Of a DNA stretch of 5,986 bases, positions 1-5,986 are shown in pieces. The translations under genes were made by a program, and so were the position numbers. Every line of letters starts with the position of its first letter. The first letter of the stretch is position 1. The stretch is from Lachnospiraceae bacterium (GTDB lineage Bacteria > Bacillota > Clostridia > Lachnospirales > Lachnospiraceae). The stretch covers positions 1 through 5,986 of the forward strand of contig JAJBTR010000278.1 in the NCBI GenBank assembly GCA_020860745.1, in the 5' to 3' direction. The notes under the pieces were generated by a model. That model did not search any database and was not told the origin of the DNA. It saw only the letters and a list, made by a program, of their open reading frames with translations.

Positions 1-333
1 GGACTGGACGGCTGCCTTTTTGTCTACTCGAATTCCGAGTGGGAGAACATCGAAAAGAAATTCAGTGAGATTCCCCATGCGAATAAGGAAGCCAGAAGAT
101 TTTCCCGTTTCTTCTTTGCCGGCGCCGCCGACTGTGAGGTGGACAGGCAGGGGAGGGTGCTGATTCCTTCCAATCTGCGCGAGTTTGCCGCGCTGGAAAA
201 GGAAGTCGTGCTGGTCGGCGTCTTAAACCGGATTGAGATCTGGAGCAAAGCCCGTTGGCAGGAGGAAGAATACGGATACGAGGAGATGGACGATGTCGCC
301 GAGCATATGGCGGATCTTGGTCTGACTATCTGA
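1..333 (+). CDS. mraZ: MraZ, division/cell-wall cluster transcriptional regulator (5'-truncated by window edge)
   Basis: The frame is open from base 1 to a TGA at 331-333, giving the last 110 residues. It begins GLDGCLFVYSNSEWENIEKK, which aligns with about residue 35 of B. subtilis MraZ, so only the first AbrB-like half and the start codon are missing. The second half is complete: ARRFSRFFFAGA, then the DRQGRVLIPS motif at fragment residues 48-57 (the conserved DXXXGR type), then a VLVGVLNRIEIWS stretch and an acidic C-terminal helix. The inferred full length of about 144 aa is normal for the family. MraZ is known as a ring-forming SpoVT/AbrB-fold DNA-binding protein that represses or modulates its own dcw operon through repeats upstream of mraZ; those sites are outside this window. 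It leads the operon with rsmH, as expected. An internal GTG at 139 is inside the conserved domain and is not a start. Confidence 0.96.
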   Translation, partial: GLDGCLFVYSNSEWENIEKKFSEIPHANKEARRFSRFFFAGAADCEVDRQGRVLIPSNLREFAALEKEVVLVGVLNRIEIWSKARWQEEEYGYEEMDDVAEHMADLGLTI

Positions 334-402
334 GCACAGACACTGCGTCAGCGGCTGATAAAATGCTGAGAACAGAATGCCCGGGTGAGCGCGGCGGATT
401 AC

Positions 403-410
403 AGGGAGGA
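403..410 (+). promoter_or_regulatory. Ribosome binding site of rsmH
   Basis: AGGGAGGA lies 4 nt before the ATG at 415 and is the best Shine-Dalgarno match in the window. It decides the rsmH start in favour of ATG 415 over the in-frame GTG at 385, which has no such site at usable spacing. Confidence 0.8.
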
Positions 411-414
411 GCAC

Positions 415-1377
415 ATGAACTTCTCACACACATCAGTATTATTACAGGAGACGGTCGATGCGCTGGTCACGGACCCGGGCGGCATCTACGTGGACGGCAC
501 TTTAGGTGGGGCGGGGCACAGCTTTGAGATCTGCAGCCGGCTCTCCGGAGCCGGACAGCTGATCGGGATTGACCAGGATGCGGACGCAATCCGGGCGGCC
601 ACGGAGCGGTTGGCGCCTTTTGGCGACCGGGTGAGGATCATCCGCAGCAACTACAGTGAGATGCGCGCCTGCCTGTCGGAGCTTGGGATCACAGAGGCGG
701 ACGGTATTCTGCTGGATCTGGGTGTTTCCTCCTACCAGCTGGACGAGCCTTCCCGGGGGTTTACCTATCGGGATGAGGATGCTCCTCTGGACATGCGGAT
801 GGATCAGCGGCAGAGCAGGACGGCGAAGGATATTCTGGCAGAGTACAGTGAGCCGGAACTGTACCGGATGATACGGGATTACGGGGAGGATCGGTTTGCG
901 AAGAACATTGCCCGGCATATTGTGCGGGCGAGAGCGGAGAAGCCCATCGAAACCACCGGTGAGCTGAACGCGATTATCCGGGCAGCGATTCCCGCGAAGG
1001 TGCGGGCCGCAGGCGGTCATCCGTCGAAGCGCACCTATCAGGCGCTCCGGATTGAACTGAACCGCGAGCTGGAAGTGCTCGGCGATTCCCTGGACGGAAT
1101 GATTGATCTGCTGAAGCCGGGCGGTCGGCTCTGCGTGATCACGTTTCATTCCCTGGAGGATCGGATTGTAAAAACGAATTTTAAAAGGAATGAAAATCCC
1201 TGCACCTGCCCCGGTGATTTTCCGGTCTGTGTCTGCGGAAAGGTTTCCAAAGGACATGTCGTGACCAGGAAGCCGGTTCTTCCGTCTGTGGAAGAGCTGG
1301 AGACCAACAGCAGGTCGAAGAGCGCGAAGCTCCGCGTTTTTGAAAAGAGCAGAAAGATTGAATGGAAAGAAGAGTAA
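415..1377 (+). CDS. rsmH: 16S rRNA (cytosine(1402)-N(4))-methyltransferase RsmH (MraW)
   Basis: A 320-aa protein, close to the 313 aa of E. coli RsmH. The family is known to transfer a methyl group from S-adenosylmethionine to N4 of C1402 in the 16S rRNA decoding centre, acting on the small subunit in the cytoplasm. Visible motifs in order: N-terminal [16 protein letters not shown]-binding [10 protein letters not shown] at residues 27-36; acidic D53 after strand 2 (GIDQDAD); [11 protein letters not shown] at 96-106; [16 protein letters not shown] at 115-130; [15 protein letters not shown] at 202-216; and [18 protein letters not shown] at 236-253. A CXC-X6-CXC cluster (C263, C265, C272, C274) follows and may bind a metal. 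ATG 415 was chosen for its strong RBS and because homologues start just before the HTSVLL motif. The gene sits 81 nt after mraZ and ends 5 nt before the preferred ftsL start. It looks intact. Confidence 0.98.
   Translation: MNFSHTSVLLQETVDALVTDPGGIYVDGTLGGAGHSFEICSRLSGAGQLIGIDQDADAIRAATERLAPFGDRVRIIRSNYSEMRACLSELGITEADGILLDLGVSSYQLDEPSRGFTYRDEDAPLDMRMDQRQSRTAKDILAEYSEPELYRMIRDYGEDRFAKNIARHIVRARAEKPIETTGELNAIIRAAIPAKVRAAGGHPSKRTYQALRIELNRELEVLGDSLDGMIDLLKPGGRLCVITFHSLEDRIVKTNFKRNENPCTCPGDFPVCVCGKVSKGHVVTRKPVLPSVEELETNSRSKSAKLRVFEKSRKIEWKEE
1369..1374 (+). promoter_or_regulatory. Probable ribosome binding site of ftsL
   Basis: GAAGAG, within a purine run, lies at the very end of rsmH, 8 nt before ATG 1383. 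It is a modest match, but better than anything before the alternative in-frame ATG at 1362, so it favours ATG 1383. The overlap with the rsmH stop region implies translational coupling. Confidence 0.5.
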
Positions 1378-1382
1378 CAGCT

Positions 1383-1874
1383 ATGGCCCAGAGGTATGAT
1401 TATCGCAATGCAGCATATATTGAAGGAAACGTCGTGCGCAGACAGCAGGCGGTACCGCAGAGGGAATCTGAAGTTCCGAAGAGAAAACCGACGGCTCCGC
1501 AGAAAAGCCGGGAGGAGATTTTAAAGGAGCGCGAGAGACGTCTTCATGCAAAGCGGAATCTGGCCAGAAGCGCCGCATTCGACCGCGGTTACCTGGTTTA
1601 TCTGACAGCAGTGATGGCGGTTTGCGGTCTGCTCTGTTTTGCTTTCCTTTATCTTCAGTCCGGTATTACGACCCGGATGGCAGCCATCACGGAGCTGGAG
1701 ACTGCAGTCAACGACCTGCAGTCCGATAACGACGCGGCGGAGAGCCGCCTGGAGACGTGCATGACGATCTGCGAGATCCGGGAGCGGGCTCAGGAGCTGG
1801 GGCTTGTCTATCCTTCGAGTGATCAGATTCAGTATTATTCGGTGGAGAATAACGACTATATGAATCAGTACTGA
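1383..1874 (+). CDS. ftsL: Cell division protein FtsL (FtsL/DivIC-type septum formation protein)
   Basis: A 163-aa bitopic membrane protein. Residues 1-69 are a basic cytoplasmic region with many Lys/Arg and a Pro-containing stretch (about 24-40). One transmembrane helix spans about residues 70-91 (YLVYLTAVMAVCGLLCFAFL). An external coiled-coil follows, about 95-135, with hydrophobic residues I102, L105, V109, L112 and L123. The end has the family pattern A-x-E-L-G-L-x-x-P, then QIQYYSV. FtsL is known to form a complex with DivIC/FtsB and DivIB/FtsQ that recruits and activates the septal PBP and FtsW. Sequence conservation in this family is poor, so the call rests on topology, C-terminal pattern and position between rsmH and a class B PBP. 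ATG 1362 in the same frame would add seven residues and overlap rsmH by 16 nt; it has a weaker RBS. The cytoplasmic part is longer than that of E. coli FtsL. Confidence 0.9.
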   Translation: MAQRYDYRNAAYIEGNVVRRQQAVPQRESEVPKRKPTAPQKSREEILKERERRLHAKRNLARSAAFDRGYLVYLTAVMAVCGLLCFAFLYLQSGITTRMAAITELETAVNDLQSDNDAAESRLETCMTICEIRERAQELGLVYPSSDQIQYYSVENNDYMNQY

Positions 1875-1948
1875 TGATGCATTCCGGTTCGCGCCGGCGG
1901 ACGGCGGAGTCGGCAAAACAGTCGCAGATTGCGCATGCGGCGCGATGA
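1874..1948 (+). other. 24-codon mini-ORF bridging ftsL and the first PBP gene (possible coupling peptide)
   Basis: The ATG at 1874-1876 overlaps the ftsL stop as TGATG, and the frame ends at a TGA at 1946-1948 that overlaps the ATG at 1945 as ATGA. It would encode a basic 24-residue peptide beginning MMHSGSRRRTAES. There is no Shine-Dalgarno site close upstream (the nearest GGAG, 1844-1847, is too far), so expression could only be by reinitiation after ftsL. I recognise no homologue. It may be chance, or a device that carries ribosomes into the PBP gene. It is listed because it fills the gap precisely; no function is implied. Confidence 0.2.
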
Positions 1949-1980
1949 ACCGTGGAATAGTAAATACGGGGACAGGGTCT

Positions 1981-4086
1981 ATGGCAGGAAGAAAAAGACG
2001 TAAAAGGAAGCGGCAGGACCGGAATTTCCGTTTCCTTTTTCAGATGAAAAAAAAATTAATGCTGGTATTCGCGGTTGTGATCGGCGCTCTGGCGGTCATG
2101 GTCGGCCGCCTGGCTTATATTGAAGTCAAAAGCGGGGAAAAATATGAAAAGATTGTACTGAGTAATCAGGAGTATTCCAGCACCACGATACCGTTTCGGA
2201 GAGGAGACATTGTAGATCGTAAGGGTACGGTTCTCGCAACCAGCACAGACGTATACAATGTCATTTTAGATTGCAGCGTGATTACTGCGGATGAGGACTA
2301 TCTGGAGCCAACCATGGCGGCGCTCTCCGCCTGCTTTGACGAGGATGATCTGCTTTTGACTTACGAGGAAATCCGCACGTATATCGCGGAGCACCCGGAC
2401 AAGCAGTATTATAAGCTTGCGGACAAGCTCGATTATGAGAAAATTGAGGCTTTTGAAGCGATGCAGGAAGAAAATTCCGATATCACAGGTATCTGGTTTG
2501 AAAAGGAGTATGTGAGAGAGTATCCTTACGGATCGCTGGCCAGCGCCCTCATCGGATATACGGCTTCCGGCAACCTGGGGCTCGGCGGGATTGAGGACAG
2601 CTACAACGAGGAACTCAACGGTACGGACGGGCGTCAGTACGGATATCTGAATTCGGATTCGGATTATGAGGTCACTATCAAAGAGGCTGTTAACGGAGAG
2701 ACCGTGGTTTCCACCATCGATGCGAACCTGCAGTCCATTGTGGAAACGAAGATTCAGGAATTTTACGATGCGCTGACCGATAATGCCGCGGAAGGCGGAG
2801 GCGCGGAGCACATCATGGTGCTTATGATGGATCCGGACAGCGGCGAAGTGCTGGCCATGGCCAGTTATCCCGGCTACGACTATTCCATCTCATCGGAGGA
2901 GAATCTTGCACTTTTCTATTCGGAGGAAGAGCTTGCGGATATGGACGAGGACGCGCTGACGGCGGCGACCAATGCGCTGAAGCAGAATTACTGCATCACT
3001 TACACCTACGAGCCGGGTTCCACGGCGAAGCCTTTTACCATCGCATGCGGACTGGATACCGGCACCCTGACGGAAGATATGACTTTTTACTGCGATGGCG
3101 CGGAGGAGATTTCGGGATACACGATTCACTGTGTGAACCGGAACGGCCATGGGATGGAAACCATATCAGAGACGCTGGAAAATTCCTGCAACGATGCGCT
3201 GATGCAGATGTCTTACAAAATCGGCGCGGAAAATTTTGCTAAATATCAGCAGCTGTTTAACTTCGGATTAAAGACAAATATCGATCTGCCGGGTGAGACG
3301 CGAACGGACAGCCTGATTTACTCAGAGGATAATCTCACGACGATCAACCTGGCGACAAACTCATTCGGACAGAATTTTAACGTGACCATGATCCAGCTGG
3401 CCAGCGCGTACTGCTCTCTGGTCAACGGCGGGAATTATTATCTTCCGCACGTGGTGAGAGAACTGACCGATGAGGATGGAAATACCGTGGAGTCTAAGGA
3501 TCCGACGCTGCTGAAGACTACCGTATCCGCAGAGACTTCTGAGACGCTCTGCCAGTATCTGGCGAACGTTGTGGAGGAGGGTACCGGTTCTACGGCAAAG
3601 GTGGACGGGTATTCCATGTGCGGCAAGACCGGAACAGCTGAGAAATATGTGCTGGACGAGGACGGCAACGCCACATCCACCCGTGCGGACGGCTGTTATC
3701 TGGTTTCCTTTATCGGGTCCGTGCCCGCCGAGAATCCGGAGGTTGTGATCTATGCCATTGTGGATGAGCCGAATGTGGAAGATCAGGCGCACAGTTCCTA
3801 TGCACAGAATCTGGTTCGGGAGATCCTGGAGGAGGCGCTGCCGTATCTGAATATTTATCCGGATCAGGAACTGACCGGAATTAACTCCGACCTGAATATT
3901 ATCGGGGAGTCTGTATCTGCGGCGACGACGGCGGATTCGGCGGGAGAAAGCGGCAGCACAGAGGACGAAACTGATGATACGGCGGACGAAGCCGGAGGGA
4001 CGGAGGATGAAACCGGTGATATGACAGATGAAGCCGGCGGAGCGGAGGACGAGTCCGGCGGCACGGCAGAAGGGACTGCGGGATAA
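1981..4086 (+). CDS. Class B penicillin-binding protein (FtsI/PbpB/SpoVD-type transpeptidase) with acidic repeat tail
   Basis: A 701-aa membrane-anchored peptidoglycan DD-transpeptidase. A very basic cytoplasmic start (residues 2-25) leads into one transmembrane helix (about 26-47). The PBP dimerisation domain opens with RGDIVDRKG at 74-82 and includes YPYGSLASALIGYT. The transpeptidase domain covers about 275-625 and carries all three active-site boxes: S347-T-A-K350 (in YEPGSTAKPFT), S402-C-N404, and K549-T-G551. It should therefore acylate on Ser347 and bind beta-lactams. There is no PASTA domain; instead a tail from about 634 ends in acidic heptad repeats (660-701), placed outside the cell by the topology. 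The order after ftsL corresponds to pbpB of B. subtilis, so a septal FtsI-like role is the best inference, though SpoVD-like is possible. ATG 1981 is preferred (AGGG 3 nt upstream, basic N-terminus typical of homologues). ATG 1945 (713 aa) has no RBS but could be reached by coupling; ATG 2044 would leave only four residues before the membrane helix. Confidence 0.95.
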   Translation: MAGRKRRKRKRQDRNFRFLFQMKKKLMLVFAVVIGALAVMVGRLAYIEVKSGEKYEKIVLSNQEYSSTTIPFRRGDIVDRKGTVLATSTDVYNVILDCSVITADEDYLEPTMAALSACFDEDDLLLTYEEIRTYIAEHPDKQYYKLADKLDYEKIEAFEAMQEENSDITGIWFEKEYVREYPYGSLASALIGYTASGNLGLGGIEDSYNEELNGTDGRQYGYLNSDSDYEVTIKEAVNGETVVSTIDANLQSIVETKIQEFYDALTDNAAEGGGAEHIMVLMMDPDSGEVLAMASYPGYDYSISSEENLALFYSEEELADMDEDALTAATNALKQNYCITYTYEPGSTAKPFTIACGLDTGTLTEDMTFYCDGAEEISGYTIHCVNRNGHGMETISETLENSCNDALMQMSYKIGAENFAKYQQLFNFGLKTNIDLPGETRTDSLIYSEDNLTTINLATNSFGQNFNVTMIQLASAYCSLVNGGNYYLPHVVRELTDEDGNTVESKDPTLLKTTVSAETSETLCQYLANVVEEGTGSTAKVDGYSMCGKTGTAEKYVLDEDGNATSTRADGCYLVSFIGSVPAENPEVVIYAIVDEPNVEDQAHSSYAQNLVREILEEALPYLNIYPDQELTGINSDLNIIGESVSAATTADSAGESGSTEDETDDTADEAGGTEDETGDMTDEAGGAEDESGGTAEGTAG
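3958..4083 (+). repeat. Six 21-nt in-frame tandem repeats encoding an acidic heptapeptide tail
   Basis: Six consecutive degenerate 21-nt units end directly at the stop codon of the first PBP. Translated: TEDETDD, TADEAGG, TEDETGD, MTDEAGG, AEDESGG, TAEGTAG (consensus about T-x-D-E-x-G-G). They also read as three 42-nt units (3958-3999, 4000-4041, 4042-4083); the first two match at about 32 of 42 bases by hand count. The 42 residues contain 17 Asp/Glu and no Lys or Arg. Such tails are usually disordered linkers or spacers, and copy number can change in 7- or 14-residue steps without breaking the frame. Confidence 0.85.
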
Positions 4087-4105
4087 TAGTTGTAATAGAA
4101 GAAAA

Positions 4106-4115
4106 ATTCGCGAAT
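4106..4115. repeat. 10-bp perfect palindrome in the AT-rich gap between the two PBP genes
   Basis: ATTCGCGAAT is its own reverse complement. It is flanked by two copies of TTGTAATA (4090-4097 and 4119-4126), each preceded by ATAG. It is too short, and lacks the T-run, to be an intrinsic terminator. It could be a protein-binding site or chance in a short AT-rich spacer. Confidence 0.3.
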
Positions 4116-4136
4116 AGATTGTAATAAATGCATTCC

Positions 4137-4140
4137 GAGG
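4137..4140 (+). promoter_or_regulatory. Ribosome binding site supporting the TTG start of the second PBP
   Basis: GAGG lies 6 nt before TTG 4147. The same seven bases, GAGGCAT, recur at 4149-4155 just inside the gene. This site is the main reason to choose TTG 4147 over the downstream in-frame ATG at 4180. Confidence 0.55.
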
Positions 4141-4146
4141 CATATT

Positions 4147-5874
4147 TTGAGGCATCTGAAGACATTTCAGAAGAAAAAAATGCTTGTGATGGTGCTGTTC
4201 GTCCTGGCAGTTCTTGCTTTTCTGGCGGGAAGACTGATATGGATTATGATTTTTCAATCTGAGTTTTACGGGGAGCGGGCGGAGGACCTTCATGAGAGGG
4301 AGAGAACCATCAAGGCGGCGCGCGGAGAGATCCGGGACCGCAACGGTGTGGTTCTGGCTGCCAATCAGTCAGTCTGCACGGTCTCTGTGATTCACGCGCA
4401 GATCGAGGATGAGGAAGCAGTTATAAATATGCTGGCAAAGGAGCTGGAGCTGTCTGAGGAGACGGTGCGGGAAAAAGTGGAAAAAGTGTCTTCTATCGAG
4501 CGCATCCGGACGAATGTATCGAAAGAGGTCGGGGATGCAATCCTGGCCTATGATCTGGCGGGAGTCAAGGTTGACGTGGACTACAAACGATACTATCCCT
4601 ATGATGAGCTTGCCTCCAAAGTGCTGGGGTTTACCGGCAGCGACAACCAGGGCATTCTGGGGCTGGAAGTCATCTACGACGAATACCTGGCGGGAACCGC
4701 CGGGAAAATACTGACGCTTACCGATGCGTCCGGCATTGAAATCGAGGCTGCCGGGGAGCGGCGGCAGGAGCCGGAAAACGGCGATAATCTGGTGGTGAGC
4801 CTGGATTATACGATACAGAAATATGTCCAGCAGGCGGCGGAGACCGTGATGGAGGAAAAGCAGGCGGACGCGGTGAGCATCATTCTCATGGATCCGCGGA
4901 ATGGTGAGATTCTCGCCATGGCCAATGTGCCGGAATACAATCTGAATGATCCATATACCCTTGCCCTTGAGACGGAGGAGGAGCTTTCAGAGGAAGAGAG
5001 TATGGAGCTGCTCAACCGGATGTGGAGAAACCAGTCCATCAATGACACTTACGAGCCGGGGTCGATTTTTAAAATTATCACGACGGCAGCCGCGCTGGAG
5101 GAAGACCTGGTTTCCCTGGATGAGAGTTTTTACTGCCCCGGATACAAGCTGGTGGAGGACCGCAGAATCCGCTGTCATAAGACGGCGGGACACGGGTCGG
5201 AGACATTTACGGAAGCCATTATGAATTCCTGCAACCCGGTGTTTATCGAGCTGGGGCTCCGTCTGGGGGCGTCAACTTTTTATGATTATTTTGAACAGTT
5301 TGGCCTGCTGAAAAAAACAGGAGTGGATCTGCCGGGTGAGGCGTCCACGATCATGCATGCGGAGGATGCCATCGGGCAGGTGGAACTGGCGACAGTTTCT
5401 TTTGGCCAGTCTTTTCAGATCACACCGCTGCAGCTGATTACGACGGTATTCTCCCTGATTAACGGCGGCACGCGGATTACGCCTCATTTCGGCGTCCGGG
5501 TGGAGGATACGGATGGAAATGTGGTCGAAACATTTTCCTGTGAGGAAGAAGAGGGAATCGTAAGCGGAGAGACCTCTGAGACGCTGCAGTACCTTCTGGA
5601 GAAGGTGGTCTCGGAGGGTACCGGGAAAAACGGCGCCGTCGAGGGATATTCCGTCGGCGGGAAGACTGCCACCTCCCAGACGCTCCCGCGCAGTGAGAAT
5701 AAGTATATTTCCTCGTTCCTCGCGTTTGCGCCGGCGGACGACCCGCAGATCATCGGGCTGATGGTGATCTACAATCCCCAGGGGACGTACTATGGCGGAA
5801 CGATCGCGGCCCCGGTGATGCGGGAAATATTTGAAGATGTGCTGCCGTACCTGGGAATAGAAATGCTGCCGTGA
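4147..5874 (+). CDS. Second class B penicillin-binding protein (SpoVD/FtsI-type transpeptidase) with KTA in place of KTG
   Basis: A 575-aa single-pass membrane peptidoglycan transpeptidase: a short basic cytoplasmic end (residues 1-11), a transmembrane helix about 13-35, a dimerisation domain from RGEIRDRNG (59-67) with YYPYDELASKVLGFTG, and a transpeptidase domain from about 240 to 570 containing DPRNGEILAMA. The nucleophile box is S306-I-F-K309 in YEPGSIFK and the second box S361-C-N363. The third box reads K506-T-A508 (GGKTATSQ), where the family normally has KTG or KSG. The protein stops just after the domain (LPYLGIEMLP), with no PASTA domain or tail. Position after the first PBP matches spoVD of B. 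subtilis, so sporulation-cortex or second septal/elongation transpeptidase are the main options; the sequence does not decide. TTG 4147 has an RBS; ATG 4180 would begin right at the membrane helix. It is in the same frame as the preceding PBP gene, separated by four stops. Confidence 0.95.
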   Translation: MRHLKTFQKKKMLVMVLFVLAVLAFLAGRLIWIMIFQSEFYGERAEDLHERERTIKAARGEIRDRNGVVLAANQSVCTVSVIHAQIEDEEAVINMLAKELELSEETVREKVEKVSSIERIRTNVSKEVGDAILAYDLAGVKVDVDYKRYYPYDELASKVLGFTGSDNQGILGLEVIYDEYLAGTAGKILTLTDASGIEIEAAGERRQEPENGDNLVVSLDYTIQKYVQQAAETVMEEKQADAVSIILMDPRNGEILAMANVPEYNLNDPYTLALETEEELSEEESMELLNRMWRNQSINDTYEPGSIFKIITTAAALEEDLVSLDESFYCPGYKLVEDRRIRCHKTAGHGSETFTEAIMNSCNPVFIELGLRLGASTFYDYFEQFGLLKKTGVDLPGEASTIMHAEDAIGQVELATVSFGQSFQITPLQLITTVFSLINGGTRITPHFGVRVEDTDGNVVETFSCEEEEGIVSGETSETLQYLLEKVVSEGTGKNGAVEGYSVGGKTATSQTLPRSENKYISSFLAFAPADDPQIIGLMVIYNPQGTYYGGTIAAPVMREIFEDVLPYLGIEMLP

Positions 5875-5986
5875 GCAGGAGAAGGGATAACAGCCTGACT
5901 TAAATTTCCCGTTTCGAAAATTAATTAAGCGCAGCCAGGGTTGTTTCATGAAGAAATTTTAAACATAAGATAAATGCTGAATTTAA
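5875..5986. other. AT-rich non-coding end of window
   Basis: This stretch is visibly more AT-rich than the genes and contains the palindrome TTAATTAA (5921-5928). I see no hairpin followed by a T-run, no well-spaced promoter hexamers and no RBS-backed start. An ATG at 5974 opens a frame to the window edge but has no Shine-Dalgarno site. In related clusters the next genes are usually mraY, murD, murE or ftsW/spoVE, so a promoter or leader for the next cell-wall genes is possible but not shown. Confidence 0.4.

Noticed and set aside
348..358. Possible terminator hairpin between mraZ and rsmH
   Set aside because: The inverted repeat TCAG-CGG-CTGA has only a four-base stem and no following T-run.
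385..414. Upstream GTG start for rsmH
   Set aside because: It has no Shine-Dalgarno site, whereas ATG 415 has AGGGAGGA at 4 nt and begins at the point where homologues begin.
502..1257. 251-codon open frame on the minus strand
   Set aside because: It lies wholly opposite rsmH, has no recognisable domain or RBS, and its composition is that expected of the complement of a GC-rich gene.
4090..4127. Sigma-A promoter between the PBP genes
   Set aside because: TTGTAA and TAATAA resemble -35 and -10 boxes, but the spacing is about 26 nt, far from 17, so no promoter is called.
3361..4293. 310-codon open frame on the minus strand
   Set aside because: It is antisense to the first PBP transpeptidase domain and repeat tail. 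Its low-complexity Arg-rich stretches are just the complement of the acidic repeats.
5272..5949. 225-codon open frame on the minus strand
   Set aside because: It is antisense to the second PBP, with no family motifs and no plausible start signals.
5974..5986. Start of a next gene (ATG CTG AAT TTA at the window edge)
   Set aside because: There is no ribosome binding site and only four codons are visible, so it cannot be supported.
1..5986. A novel defence, mobile or otherwise undescribed system
   Set aside because: All long + strand frames belong to the conserved division/cell-wall cluster. I see no transposase, integrase, toxin, CRISPR repeat, tRNA or attachment-site signature.

Overview
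The window holds the start of a division and cell-wall (dcw/mra) gene cluster from a low-to-moderate-GC Gram-positive bacterium. The gene order is mraZ - rsmH (mraW) - ftsL - class B penicillin-binding protein - second class B penicillin-binding protein, all on the + strand. This matches the Firmicute order best known from Bacillus subtilis (mraZ-rsmH-ftsL-pbpB-spoVD). The fairly GC-rich coding sequence, the purine-rich Shine-Dalgarno sites, the CXC-X6-CXC cysteine cluster in RsmH and the sequence style of the two PBPs suggest class Clostridia, probably a Lachnospiraceae relative. That placement is inferred from the sequence and was not tested by a database search.

Layout. Positions 1-333 are the 3' three quarters of mraZ, whose 5' end and promoter lie outside the window. 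After an 80-nt gap with a strong RBS, rsmH runs 415-1377. ftsL follows almost at once (1383-1874). A GC-rich gap of about 100 nt precedes the first PBP (1981-4086, or from 1945), which ends in an unusual acidic heptapeptide-repeat tail. An AT-rich 60-nt gap leads to the second PBP (4147-5874, TTG start). The last 112 nt are AT-rich with no gene I can support. I see no convincing terminator or internal promoter, so the genes are probably cotranscribed from a promoter upstream of mraZ.

How the genes work together. MraZ is the cluster's DNA-binding regulator. RsmH methylates 16S rRNA in the decoding centre. FtsL is the single-pass scaffold that, with DivIC/FtsB-type partners, activates septal wall synthesis. 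The two class B PBPs are membrane-anchored transpeptidases that cross-link peptidoglycan. By synteny one is likely the septal enzyme (FtsI/PbpB role) and the other a SpoVD-like or second division/elongation enzyme, but neither has a PASTA domain to settle this.

I found no previously undescribed system. The points most worth a second look are: a KTA in place of the canonical KTG box in the second PBP; the six-copy heptapeptide tail ending exactly at the stop codon of the first PBP; and a 24-codon mini-ORF that joins ftsL to the first PBP by stop/start overlaps on both sides.
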